The position numbers and the translations under genes are program-made. The notes under the pieces are model-generated. The model saw nothing but the letters and a program-made list of their open reading frames with translations. It was not told the origin of the DNA and ran no database searches. Below, in pieces: positions 14,782 to 22,559 of a stretch of 32,685 bases of DNA. Source of the stretch: Geodermatophilus sp. DF01-2 (GTDB lineage Bacteria; Actinomycetota; Actinomycetes; Mycobacteriales; Geodermatophilaceae); contig NZ_SPQN01000052.1 in assembly GCF_004571065.1 (NCBI RefSeq), forward strand, positions 1 through 32,685, in the 5' to 3' direction. The first letter of the stretch is position 1. Every line of letters begins with the position of its first letter.

Positions 14782-15284
14782 TGGTCGGAGGGCACCGAGG
14801 TGTCGATGCTCTCGGCCACGATGTAGGGCTCGCCGGCCCACTCCTCGCCCAGCGCGTCGTCCAGGTCCGCGCCCAGCTCCGCCTCCGCCTCGGCGAGGTC
14901 GAAGGCCAGGCGGACGGTGCCCTCGACCGCGACGGTGAGGTCCGGCGCGAGGTTGTTGCTCTCCTCCGCGCCGACGACGAGCAGCTCGTCCACGGTGGTG
15001 TCGTCGGTGCCGGCGATGGTGAACGCGGTCGGACTGAGGACCTCGTTGACGTCGGCGGAGACCCGGACCTCCCGGCCCTCGTAGGACTCGATGTCGTCGG
15101 AGAAGTCGGAGTCGTAGACGCCCTCGAAGGGGCCGACGTCCGAGGCGGCGTCCTCCTGGATGTCCTCGACGGTCGTGCCGACCTCCGGGCCCGCGGTGTC
15201 CTCGCCGCACGCGGAGAGGGCCAGGGCCGGGGCGGCGGCCGCCGCCGCGACGGCGGCTCGTCCTCGGGTACGGGCGGTGCGCAT
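14778..15284 (-). CDS. OB-like lipoprotein C
   Basis: 168-residue lipoprotein: MRTARTRGR, an Ala-rich hydrophobic core and lipobox LSAC with Cys26. The acidic linker PFEGVYDSDFSDDIESYEG parallels that of lipoprotein B (LFEGVYDTAFYDEIDSYVG). The core reads REVRVSADVNEVLSPTAFTIAGTDDTTVDELLVVGAEESNNLAPDLTVAVEGTVRLAF and ends GADLDDALGEEWAGEPYIVAESI. It is the nearest relative of lipoprotein B, and the two probably arose by duplication along with their GerMN neighbours. ATG at 15284 has GAGAGG 7 nt upstream; the stop overlaps the GerMN start. A GTGAC-N6-GTGAC repeat lies 145 bp upstream. Confidence 0.82.
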   Translation of the reverse strand: MRTARTRGRAAVAAAAAAPALALSACGEDTAGPEVGTTVEDIQEDAASDVGPFEGVYDSDFSDDIESYEGREVRVSADVNEVLSPTAFTIAGTDDTTVDELLVVGAEESNNLAPDLTVAVEGTVRLAFDLAEAEAELGADLDDALGEEWAGEPYIVAESIDTSVPSDQ

Positions 15285-15428
15285 GCGCGTCCTCTCGCCG
15301 GGGTCCCGCCGGCGGGTCCGGCCGCGGGACGAGCGGTGTCGGTACGCCCGGGCGGATATCCCGGTCGCCGGCCACCGCTGCTCGTCGCCCGCGACCGACA
15401 CGAGGTCGTCATCGACCGGGCCGGCCAG

Positions 15429-15444
15429 GTGACGCCTGCGTGAC
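15429..15444. promoter_or_regulatory. 11-bp-period direct repeat GTGAC-N6-GTGAC upstream of lipoprotein C
   Basis: GTGAC at 15429-15433 and 15440-15444, separated by GCCTGC. Same orientation, spacing and distance to the lipoprotein start (145 bp) as the site at 12166. It also lies 97 bp before the divergent small membrane protein gene at 15541. The flanking bases differ from the 12166 site, so conservation is restricted to the pentamers. Confidence 0.58.
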
Positions 15445-15540
15445 GACACCCGCGCCACCGCGGTCGCGGCGCGGTCCCGGGGAACGCTCCGGGAGACAGG
15501 CCGGTGCACCCGGCCGCGCCGTCCGGAGAGGAGTGCCGCG

Positions 15541-15840
15541 GTGGACTGGATCGTCCCGGTCGTCCTGCTGCTCCTGGCCGCGGCGCTGGCCGGCCGCGGC
15601 GCGCTCCTCATGGTCGGCGGGCGTCGGCCGGCCGACGCCGACGAGGAGGCCGGCACCGACCGCGCCGTCCTGTCCCTGGTCCTGCTCGGCAGTGCGCTGG
15701 GGCTCGGGGCGGTCGGGGCGGCCCTGCTCTCCGCCGGGGCGGCCGTGGTCGTGCAGGCGGCGGTCTTCCTCGCCGCGGTGGCGGCGGTCATCCTTCCCGT
15801 CGCCGGCGTCCTGCTGGTGGCGCGCCGCGGCGGTCGATAG
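15541..15840 (+). CDS. Small membrane protein, unknown function
   Basis: 99 residues with three hydrophobic stretches: about 3-26 (IVPVVLLLLAAALAGRGALLMVG), 41-66 and 69-92, and a short charged loop between the first two. I recognise no family. GTG at 15541 is preceded by GGAGAGGAG at a suitable distance, and codon use is normal for the region, so I believe it is real. The 3' end overlaps by 53 bp the 3' end of the convergent minus-strand membrane protein gene. Confidence 0.65.
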   Translation: MDWIVPVVLLLLAAALAGRGALLMVGGRRPADADEEAGTDRAVLSLVLLGSALGLGAVGAALLSAGAAVVVQAAVFLAAVAAVILPVAGVLLVARRGGR

Positions 15841-16267
15841 CCGTGGCCCGGCCGCGGGCCAGCCACCTCCCGACCGCCCGCTGCGTCCCGGCCCCGGCGA
15901 GGACGGCGACCACCAGGCCGGCGCCCCAGACGGCCGGGGCCAGCCAGGGCCGGGTCGTGACGTCCGCCGGCAGCCACGCGGCGGTGCGCAGCGCGAGGGT
16001 CGGCAGCCCGACGGCGGCCGGTGCCAGGACGCCGAGACCGGCGAGCGCGGCCCCCCACCGCCCGCCGTGCCCGGTGCGCAGCACCCCGCGCCAGGCGAGG
16101 ACGGCGGCGACCGCCCCCACCGCGGCGCTCACCGCGAGGACGTCCGCGGTCCCGTCGGCGGGGATGCCCCCGCGGCGGGCGGCGGCCCGCAGGACGAGCG
16201 CCGGGGCGAGGACCACCAGCGCGACCACGAGGCCGTAGCCGCCGGCGGCCAGCCGGACGCCGGTCAC
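15788..16267 (-). CDS. Membrane protein, unknown function
   Basis: 159 residues with about four hydrophobic helices (near 10-26, 46-60, 74-92 and 110-126) and a strongly basic end (RRGAPPAGRRRREG). No family recognised. GTG at 16267 overlaps the stop of the purple-acid-phosphatase-like gene (GTGA), which supports the start and puts it last in the operon descending from the PEP-synthase-like gene. The C-terminal 17 codons overlap the opposite-strand gene at 15541-15840. Confidence 0.62.
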   Translation of the reverse strand: MTGVRLAAGGYGLVVALVVLAPALVLRAAARRGGIPADGTADVLAVSAAVGAVAAVLAWRGVLRTGHGGRWGAALAGLGVLAPAAVGLPTLALRTAAWLPADVTTRPWLAPAVWGAGLVVAVLAGAGTQRAVGRWLARGRATAIDRRGAPPAGRRRREG

Positions 16268-17229
16268 CGGCCCTCGCGGGCCCGCAGCTCGAACCGGTCG
16301 AGGACGAGCCCGTCGGCGCGCACCGAGCGCCCGGTCAGCCGGTCGCCGTCCACGTCGACGTGCAGGTACTGCAGCGCCGACGCCGCGGCCAGGGTGAGCC
16401 GGCTGCGGCCGACCGGGGTCGTCTTGCAGCCCCCGCCGCTGACCACGTAGGTGACGCCGTCCACCGGGCGCATCCGCTCGTAGTGGTGGTCGTGGCCGGT
16501 GAGCACCAGGTCGACGGCGCGCCGGGCGAGCACCGGCCGCAGCACGTCCTCGGCGCCCGGCGTCGGGCCGTGCGAGCCGGCCGAGAACACCGGGTGGTGC
16601 ATGCAGACGACCTTCCACTGGTTGGTGGAGCTGGCCAGGGCGTCGTCCAGCCACTCCAGCTGGGCCGGGGCGTCGTCCCCGAACAGCCCGGGGGCGCTGG
16701 AGTCCAGGTAGAAGAAGTCGACCGGGCCGTGGCTGGTGGTGTAGGTCCGGGCCGGCGTGCCCAGCAGCCGCAGCTCGGCGTCGATCTCGGCCAGGCTCTC
16801 GTCGCTGTGGTGCAGCGCGCCGTCGTGGTTGCCGATCGCCAGCTCGAACCGGACGCCGGCGTCGATGAGCGGCCGCATGGGACGGACGAAGACGTCGTCG
16901 AAGCGGTCCTCGACGTGCCCGTAGTAGCAGAGGTCGCCCAGGTGGGTCACCAGCCCGTAGGGGGAGTCCTGGTACCCGCGGGCCATCCGCTCGGCGACGG
17001 CCATCGCCTGCCTCCCGCCGCTGCCGGTGTCGCCGACCGCGGCGAAGGTGAGGCGGTCGCCGGTCTCCGCCCAGGCGCGCGCAGGCAGGGTGAGCTCCGG
17101 GTCGGCGCCGGGGAGCAGGTCCTCCCGACCGAGGAGGGGCCACAGCTGGCTGGTCAGCCCGCCGGCGGCGAGCGTGCCGGCCGTTCCCAGGCCGGCGGCG
17201 AGCAACTGCCTGCGGTTGAGCTGGGCCAC
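16264..17229 (-). CDS. Tat-exported purple-acid-phosphatase-like metallophosphoesterase
   Basis: 321 residues beginning with a twin-arginine-type signal (NRRQLLAAGLGTAG), so it is probably folded before export. The catalytic domain has the purple-acid-phosphatase order: D67 in VGDTGS, D99 with Tyr102 in GDLCYYG, N134-H135 in GNHD, H211 in MHHPVFSAG and H246/H248 in GHDHHYER. Tyr102 in the GDxxY motif would be the iron ligand that gives these enzymes their colour. It should hydrolyse phosphomonoesters outside the cell. The GTG at 17229 has GGAGG 10 nt upstream. It follows the small membrane protein at 17314 by 84 bp and overlaps the next gene at its stop. A second, membrane-anchored phosphoesterase is at 5047. 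Confidence 0.87.
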   Translation of the reverse strand: MAQLNRRQLLAAGLGTAGTLAAGGLTSQLWPLLGREDLLPGADPELTLPARAWAETGDRLTFAAVGDTGSGGRQAMAVAERMARGYQDSPYGLVTHLGDLCYYGHVEDRFDDVFVRPMRPLIDAGVRFELAIGNHDGALHHSDESLAEIDAELRLLGTPARTYTTSHGPVDFFYLDSSAPGLFGDDAPAQLEWLDDALASSTNQWKVVCMHHPVFSAGSHGPTPGAEDVLRPVLARRAVDLVLTGHDHHYERMRPVDGVTYVVSGGGCKTTPVGRSRLTLAAASALQYLHVDVDGDRLTGRSVRADGLVLDRFELRAREGR

Positions 17230-17313
17230 GAGCGAGCGGACCTCCGGGGTGCGGGGCTGTCTCCTGGGTCCAACGCCGTCAGGCTCGGGGTGTTCCGGCG
17301 TCGGGCCGGCAGC

Positions 17314-17727
17314 TCAGCCCTCGGCCCGGGCGGGCTCCGGGTCGGCCGGGGTCACCGTCTGCAGGTGCAGGACGTCGACCAGCAGGTGCTGGACCCGCGT
17401 GTCGGACAGGCAGCCGCGCAGCTCGCGCCGGTCGAACTCGTCGAGGCCCGGCCGCAGCCGGAAGGCGAACACGTCGGGCTCGACGCGGCGGAAGGACTCG
17501 GCGGCCACGTCGGCGTTGACCAGCAGCCGGCAGGTGCTGACCAGGCCGCGGGTCATCTCCTCCCGAACCGCCTCCGGGTCCTCCTGGTTCACCGTGGCGG
17601 TGACCACCACGTCGGTGTAGGACCCCTCGGGCTGCTCGACCTCGACGGTCATCAGCTCGGCCCGGAGCAGCAGCACGCCGGTGAGGGTCACCGCGGCAGC
17701 GGCGACCCAGGCCAGCACCCGCTTCAC
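17314..17727 (-). CDS. Single-helix membrane protein, unknown function
   Basis: 137 residues: VKR, one hydrophobic helix (about 4-22), then a hydrophilic domain probably outside the membrane. The domain has alternating beta and alpha segments (TDVVVTATVNQED, then AVREEMTRGLVSTCRLLVNAD, then ESFRRVEPDVFAFRLRPGLDEFDRRELRGCLSD and VQHLLVDVLHLQTV). Two Cys in this domain (in STCRLL and RGCLSD) could form a disulfide. No family recognised. GTG at 17727 overlaps the preceding gene's stop (GTGA), so it is translated together with it and the PEP-synthase-like gene. Confidence 0.68.
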   Translation of the reverse strand: MKRVLAWVAAAAVTLTGVLLLRAELMTVEVEQPEGSYTDVVVTATVNQEDPEAVREEMTRGLVSTCRLLVNADVAAESFRRVEPDVFAFRLRPGLDEFDRRELRGCLSDTRVQHLLVDVLHLQTVTPADPEPARAEG

Positions 17728-18269
17728 CGCGCCGTCCCGCCGGCGGCCGGGCCGAGGAGCAGGCGCAGCCCCGGGTCGTCGGCGTCCCCGCCACCGGCCA
17801 GCACCTCGGCGTTCCCGGGCACCAGGGCGGACCCGGGGAAGGCGATGTCCCGCAGTTCGCGGGCGAGGTCCTCCTCGACACCGGCGCGGGCCGAGGAGCC
17901 GGCCACCCGCTCGATCAGCCACGCGGCCCCGGACACCAGCACCCCGCCGCCGAGCAGGATGGGGATGAACACGTGCGTCCGGTCGAGCGCCTCCGGGCGC
18001 AGCCAGCGGAACGGCGGAGGCTCCACCGGGGCCGCGCGCAGCCGGGCGAGCGGGTCGGCCGGGTGCGGCGCGCCGGCGGTCGACAGCTGCCGCTCGACCC
18101 GGGTCAGCCGGCGCAGGACCAGGGCGGCGCACAGGCCGACCAGGCAGGCGTTGAAGAGGATGCCGACGAGCAGGGCGCGGTGCCACTCCCAGCGGTACAC
18201 GTAGACCAGCAGGTAACTGCCCGAGGCCAGCAGCGCGATGGTGCCGATGATCCAGCTCAGCTTCCTCAT
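17724..18269 (-). CDS. Three-helix membrane protein, unknown function
   Basis: 181 residues. Two N-terminal hydrophobic helices (about 5-24 and 33-53), a basic loop LRRLTRVERQL, a third helix near 98-115 and a cytoplasmic or external tail containing EEDLARELRDIAFPGS and a Gly-rich end. I recognise no family. ATG at 18269 overlaps the stop of the PEP-synthase-like gene (ATGA), and its own stop overlaps the next gene's GTG, giving a tightly coupled trio. The coupling suggests it forms a membrane partner for the soluble kinase-like protein. Confidence 0.68.
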   Translation of the reverse strand: MRKLSWIIGTIALLASGSYLLVYVYRWEWHRALLVGILFNACLVGLCAALVLRRLTRVERQLSTAGAPHPADPLARLRAAPVEPPPFRWLRPEALDRTHVFIPILLGGGVLVSGAAWLIERVAGSSARAGVEEDLARELRDIAFPGSALVPGNAEVLAGGGDADDPGLRLLLGPAAGGTAR

Positions 18270-20353
18270 GACGTCTCCTCCTGCTCCTCGACCTCGCCGG
18301 TGGCCCCGTCGACCCGGACCACCGTGCCGGGCGGGAACCGCTCGAGCGCCCCCGTGAAGCCGACCACCGTCGGCACCCCCGCCTCCCGGGCGAGGATCGC
18401 CAGGTGCGCCAGCACGCTGCCGGTCTCGGCGACGAGACCGGCCAGCCGCGGCAGCACCGAGGCCAGGGCCGGGTCCAGCGTCCGGACGACGAGCACCGCC
18501 CCCTCGGGCGGGTCGTCCCCGTGGTGCACCGGTCCGGTCCCGGTACCCCCGCCGGCGCCGCTGGCACCCGCCCCGCCCCCGACGGGGACCGGCCGGCCGG
18601 TGTCGCTGACCCGGAAGCGGGCGGGCAGGGGCTCACCCGGCTCGACCGGCCGGGGCACCAGGGGCGCGCCCGGATCCTCCACGGCCGCGGTGAGCTGGTC
18701 GAGCCCCAGGCCGCGGACGTCGTCGGGGCGGGCCAGCCGGCCTGCGGCTGCGAGGCGTTCGCCGAGCGTCCAGGCGGCGCGGGCACCGGCCTCCTGCAGC
18801 CAGCGCACGCGCAGCCGCAGCGCCTCGCGCAGCAGGCCGGGGTCGTCGGGGTCCCCCGGCGGCCCGTCCCCGGGCGCGTCACCGTCGCTGGGGAAGGGGA
18901 CGTCGGCCGGCAGGTCGGGCGCCCCCCGCACCTGCGGCGGGGCGAGCGCGAGGACGACCGGGGAGCCGGCGAGGGTCTCCGCGTCGGGCACGCCGGCCCG
19001 CCGGGCGCGGGCGAGGACGCCCAGGGCGGTGCCGGTGCCCGTGGTGCGCGGGGCCTCCGGGTCGACGAGCAGGCCGACGAGGAGCTCGTGCGCGTGCACG
19101 GAGGTCAGTGCGGGCCGCAGCCGGTGCAGCAGGGCGACCAGCTGCCGGTCGTCCAGGTCGGCCGCTGCGGGGACGCCCGCCAGAGCCGTGTCGGCGGCGC
19201 CCACGACGTCCCGGGCCAGGGTGGGCAACGCCGAGCGCAGCCGTCCGACCCGCCAGGACGCGTACAGCCGCCGCAGGCGCGGGCGGGGGTCCAGCCGCTC
19301 CCGCACCCTCGGGTGGCGGTGCTGCGGCTCCAGCAGGTCCAGGTCGACGGCGGGCCATCCGTCCAGCACGGTGACCAGCGGGGAGGTGTCGAGGTCCGCG
19401 GGAGCGGCGGTGCCGGCCAGCGACAGCGCGCGGCGGAGCGCGGTGCGCAGCGGATCGATCCACAGGTCCTCCTCGAGCGGCTGCAGCGGGAGGGGGAACG
19501 TCTCGGCCACCGGCCCGGGACCGAGCACCGGCCCACGGGGGCGGCCCCGGGGCTCGGCCGTGACCGGGCGGCTCTGCAGCAGGCGCAGCCGGCCGTCGCC
19601 GTCGTAGGCCCACTCCACGTCCTGCGGACCGCCGAAGACCTCCGCCGTCCGGGCGGCGAGCTCGGCCAGCTGCCGCAGGCGGCGCCGGCTCAGCCGGATG
19701 CCGCCCTCTCCCCGGGTCAGCCCGACCTGCCGGCCGGACGCGTCGAGCTCGTAGCGGCTGCCGTCGACCTCCCCGCTGACCAGCCGGTCCGGCCCCCCCT
19801 CCACGACGGCGACGACCAGCCGGTCCTCGCGGCCCGAGACCGGGTCGATGCCGAACAGCACGCCGCCGCAGCGGGCCGAGAGCAGGGGCTGGACGAGGAC
19901 GGCGAGCGGCTCGCTGCCGGTCAGCGTGTCGGACCCGGCCGCCGCCTGCTCGCGCGAGGCGATGACCAGGCCGACGGCGCGCCGGAAGCCGCTGGACCCG
20001 CGGACGCCGACGACGGATTCGAAGCGGCCGGCCATCGAGGAGTCGCCGAGATCCTCGACGGTGGAGCTGCTGCGCACCACGAGCGCCTGGGCGTCGTCGT
20101 CGGACAGGCCGTGCCACGCGTCCAGGACCGCCGTGGGCAGGTCGCCGCCGGCGGCGATCTCCTCGACCGCCGTCGTCGTGACGACGAAGCCGGGTACCAC
20201 CGGCAGGCCGGCCCCGGCCGCCGTCGCCAGCGCCGCGGCCTTGGCGCCGGTGAGCCGCTGGTCGGCCGCCCGCTCGTCGGCCAGGTCGACGACGGGCGGG
20301 CCCTCGGCCCGGCGCGGCGCGGCGGGGCGGTCGGTAGAGGTGGGCGGGTGCAC
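18266..20353 (-). CDS. PEP-synthase / rifampicin-phosphotransferase-like protein
   Basis: 695 residues. The N-terminal PPDK-type ATP-grasp domain (about residues 20-265) shows GAKAAALATAAGAGLPVVPGF, VVRSSSTVEDLGDSSMAGRFESVVGV, VLVQPLLSARCGGVLFGIDPVSG and QDVEWAYDGDGRLRLLQSRPVT. The C-terminal swivelling phosphohistidine domain carries His650 in LAHLAILAREAGVPTVVG. This is the two-end layout of rifampicin phosphotransferase and PEP synthase, in which ATP phosphorylates the mobile His and the group is passed on. The central 350 residues do not match a PEP-binding TIM barrel that I can recognise, so the acceptor is unknown. The start is uncertain: GTG at 20353 is used, but GTG at 20431 would add 26 residues; neither has a good ribosome site. 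Coupled to two membrane protein genes. Confidence 0.8.
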   Translation of the reverse strand: MHPPTSTDRPAAPRRAEGPPVVDLADERAADQRLTGAKAAALATAAGAGLPVVPGFVVTTTAVEEIAAGGDLPTAVLDAWHGLSDDDAQALVVRSSSTVEDLGDSSMAGRFESVVGVRGSSGFRRAVGLVIASREQAAAGSDTLTGSEPLAVLVQPLLSARCGGVLFGIDPVSGREDRLVVAVVEGGPDRLVSGEVDGSRYELDASGRQVGLTRGEGGIRLSRRRLRQLAELAARTAEVFGGPQDVEWAYDGDGRLRLLQSRPVTAEPRGRPRGPVLGPGPVAETFPLPLQPLEEDLWIDPLRTALRRALSLAGTAAPADLDTSPLVTVLDGWPAVDLDLLEPQHRHPRVRERLDPRPRLRRLYASWRVGRLRSALPTLARDVVGAADTALAGVPAAADLDDRQLVALLHRLRPALTSVHAHELLVGLLVDPEAPRTTGTGTALGVLARARRAGVPDAETLAGSPVVLALAPPQVRGAPDLPADVPFPSDGDAPGDGPPGDPDDPGLLREALRLRVRWLQEAGARAAWTLGERLAAAGRLARPDDVRGLGLDQLTAAVEDPGAPLVPRPVEPGEPLPARFRVSDTGRPVPVGGGAGASGAGGGTGTGPVHHGDDPPEGAVLVVRTLDPALASVLPRLAGLVAETGSVLAHLAILAREAGVPTVVGFTGALERFPPGTVVRVDGATGEVEEQEETS

Positions 20354-20654
20354 TCCCGCCAGGGTGTCCCAGGGGATGCGCGCCGACGCGCACCTGACGG
20401 CCGGGCACCGCTTTCGACCGGTAATCGTCACGCCATTGCAACACCAGCGCCCAGCGCCGGGCCGGAGCCGTCAGCTCACGGCGCCGTCCGTCGCGGTCTC
20501 CCGCCGTCGGGCTGCCGGCCGACACCGCGGCCGGTGCCGTACCCCGCCTGAGCGGAGCCGGACCGGCCGCTCGTCGAAAACCCTTCGGGCCCCGCTCCTC
20601 ACAGAAACCATGGCCCTGCGGGCCGCCTCGAACGATGGGAATCGCCGATTTCCA
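20354..20654. other. Intergenic region upstream of the PEP-synthase-like gene
   Basis: About 300 bp between the Spo0M stop and the PEP-synthase-like start, both on the minus strand. It contains the less GC-rich patches of the neighbourhood (around 20423-20446 and 20570-20655) and should hold the operon promoter. I see no convincing hairpin and no ORF with normal codon use. Part of it (20354-20431) would become coding if the upstream GTG is the true start. Confidence 0.45.
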
Positions 20655-21434
20655 TTACAGCCACCCGCGGCGGGCGCCGAGCTGCCGGACGGCGGCGTCC
20701 AGCCGGGCCGCCACGGCCCGGACGTCGGTGTCGGAGTGGCCCAGCCGCAGCCGGCCGCCGACGTCGCGGCCCTGGCTGAGCAGCCCGCCGCGCCGGTCGA
20801 CCTCCAGGACGACGTCCACGCCCTGCGGGTCGGTGAGGAAGGTGACCTCGAGCTCGTTGACCCGGCCGCGCAGGCCGGGCGGCGGGGCGAACTCGACCTC
20901 CTGGTAGAACGGCAGGTCGCTGCCGCGGATGCGGCCCTTCTCCACGTCGGCGCCGCGGAAGGCGAAGCCCAGACCGTCGAGCGCGTGCAGGACGGTGCGC
21001 TGCACCGGCAGCGGGAGGACGGTCACCGGGTCGAGGTCGCCGGGGTCGACCGAGCCCGCGATGTCGACCCGGGTGCGCAGGCCGATGCGCATGCCCCGCA
21101 GGTGCCAGCCGTCGATCGCGGTGATCGGGCACTGCCAGGGCACGGGCAGGCTGAACGGGACGCTGCGCTGCTCGCCCGGCTCGATCCGGGAGGCCCCGGC
21201 GATCGCGGTGGTGCCGAAGGTGACCTCCTCGCGCCAGGAGTTGTCGCCGCTCTCCACCTCCACGGTGGCCTGCAGTGCGACCCGGACCTCCTCGACGTCC
21301 TGCGCGACCTTGCCGCCGGTGAGGTGGACGGTGCCGGTGACACCGCCGCCCGGGGTCGTCTCCGGCCGGTCGAGCACGGTCTCGACACCGGCGCCGCCGG
21401 AGCCCAGGCGCGCCATCATGCCGCGGAAGGCCAT
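20655..21434 (-). CDS. Spo0M (SpoOM) family protein
   Basis: 259-residue arrestin-like protein of the Spo0M family. It opens MAFRGMMARLGSGGAGVETVLDRPETTPGGGVTGTVHLTGG, the family's start, followed by long beta-sandwich strands (VEEVRVALQATVEVES, REEVTFGTTAIAGASRIEPGEQRSVPFSLPVPWQCPIT), a second sandwich domain from about residue 130 and a C-terminal alpha region LDAAVRQLGARRGWL. In Bacillus, Spo0M affects sporulation and stress; in actinobacteria its role is unknown. ATG at 21434 has AGGAGG 5 nt upstream. It stands alone, with a TGTCAC direct repeat 55-80 bp upstream. Confidence 0.9.
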   Translation of the reverse strand: MAFRGMMARLGSGGAGVETVLDRPETTPGGGVTGTVHLTGGKVAQDVEEVRVALQATVEVESGDNSWREEVTFGTTAIAGASRIEPGEQRSVPFSLPVPWQCPITAIDGWHLRGMRIGLRTRVDIAGSVDPGDLDPVTVLPLPVQRTVLHALDGLGFAFRGADVEKGRIRGSDLPFYQEVEFAPPPGLRGRVNELEVTFLTDPQGVDVVLEVDRRGGLLSQGRDVGGRLRLGHSDTDVRAVAARLDAAVRQLGARRGWL

Positions 21435-21488
21435 CGGTCCTCCTGTTCGAGGGTGGTGGGGTGGGCGGAGTGCGTGGTGGTCGCAGCC

Positions 21489-21514
21489 TGTCACGGTGCT
21501 CGATCGCGTGTCAC
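21489..21514. promoter_or_regulatory. TGTCAC direct repeat (20-bp period) upstream of Spo0M
   Basis: TGTCAC at 21489-21494 and 21509-21514, each followed by a GGT or CGT triplet. The period of 20 bp is about two helical turns. It lies 55-80 bp before the Spo0M start, where an activator or repressor would act. The pentamer GTCAC is the same as in the 11-bp-period sites, but the spacing differs, so common control is only a possibility. Confidence 0.4.
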
Positions 21515-21640
21515 CGTCCCCCGGGTCGGGGCACCGCACCACCATGGAGCTGCCCGCCGGTGCCGCCGACCTGGTCGACGTGGACGGACGCCGCGTCGAC
21601 GTCTCTGGTGGACCGGGCCGCCTGTGACCGGGGTCGCGGG

Positions 21641-22489
21641 TCAGGCGCCGCCGGCGAAGCGGCGCTCGGCGCGGGCGACCAGCGCCGGGTAGAGCCGGGG
21701 CGCCAGGCGGACCAGCAGGTCGACGGCCCTCGCGTCGTTGCCGACGAGGATGCGGGGCCGACCGGCCTCCACCCCGTCGACGACGATCCGCGCGGCCTGC
21801 TCGGGCGGCATCTTCAGCAGCTTCTCCTCGTAGAGACGGCGGCGGGCCTCCTCCTGCGGGGTGGCCTCGGCGCCCTGCTGCCGGGCGTGCTCGAACGCCG
21901 CCGTCGCGATGTTGGTCCTGACCCCGCCGGGGTGGACGACGGTGACCCGGACGGGGTGCCCGGCCGCCAGCATCTCGGCGCGCAGGCTCTCGGTGAAGCC
22001 GCGGACGCCGAACTTGCTGGCGCAGTAGGCCGTGCTGCGGCCCTGCCCCATGATCCCGTTGAGGCTGGAGACGTTGACGACGTGCCCGTCGCCGGAGGCG
22101 ACCAGGTGCGGCAGGAACGCCTTGGTGCCGTGCAGGACGCCGAACAGGTTGACCGACCAGACGCGGTCGTACTCGGCCCAGTCGGTCTCGAGCACTGTGC
22201 TCCCCCCCGCGACGCCGGCGTTGTTGTAGACCTGGTGCACGACGCCGAAGTGCTCCGCCACCGCCGCCGCGTGGGCCTCGACGGCCGCGCGGTCGCTGAC
22301 GTCGAGGTGCGCGGCGTGGACGTCGGCGCCGAGCGCCCCGGCGCGGTCCGCGGTGTCGGCCAGCCCGAGGTCGTCGACGTCCGACACCGCCAGCCGCGCC
22401 CCGCGCCGGGCGAGCTCGAAGGCCAGCTGGCGGCCGATGCCGGAGCCGGCGCCGGTGACGGCGGCGACCTTGCCGCGGACGCTGCTCAT
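21641..22489 (-). CDS. Short-chain dehydrogenase/reductase
   Basis: 282-residue classical SDR. The N-terminal Rossmann motif TGAGSGIG (12-19), Asp at 38-40 (SDVDD) after the second strand, NNAG (89-92), catalytic Ser142, Tyr155 and Lys159 (YxxxK as YCASK) are all present. The acidic residue after the second strand suggests NAD rather than NADP. The substrate is unknown; a C-terminal extension beyond residue 190 resembles that of SDRs paired with flavin monooxygenases. ATG at 22489 has AGGAGA 6 nt upstream. It follows the EthA-like gene by 70 bp on the same strand, so the two may be one operon: oxidation of a ketone and interconversion of its alcohol. Confidence 0.9.
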   Translation of the reverse strand: MSSVRGKVAAVTGAGSGIGRQLAFELARRGARLAVSDVDDLGLADTADRAGALGADVHAAHLDVSDRAAVEAHAAAVAEHFGVVHQVYNNAGVAGGSTVLETDWAEYDRVWSVNLFGVLHGTKAFLPHLVASGDGHVVNVSSLNGIMGQGRSTAYCASKFGVRGFTESLRAEMLAAGHPVRVTVVHPGGVRTNIATAAFEHARQQGAEATPQEEARRRLYEEKLLKMPPEQAARIVVDGVEAGRPRILVGNDARAVDLLVRLAPRLYPALVARAERRFAGGA

Positions 22490-22559
22490 CGGGGGTCTCC
22501 TGTTCCGGTGACGGGGCCTCCGGCGCGGCGGGCGGGTCCGTGGAGCCGTGCGGTCGCCG

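Noticed and set aside
20625-20660. Hairpin terminator just after the Spo0M stop (GGAATCG/CGATTTCC)
   Set aside because: The arms pair imperfectly and leave almost no loop, so it cannot form a normal hairpin.
21544-21627. Short plus-strand frame of 27 codons starting ATGGAGCTGCCC between Spo0M and the SDR gene
   Set aside because: No ribosome site and no recognisable domain. The codon pattern is plausible but the length is too short to support a gene; it may be the remnant of an N-terminus.
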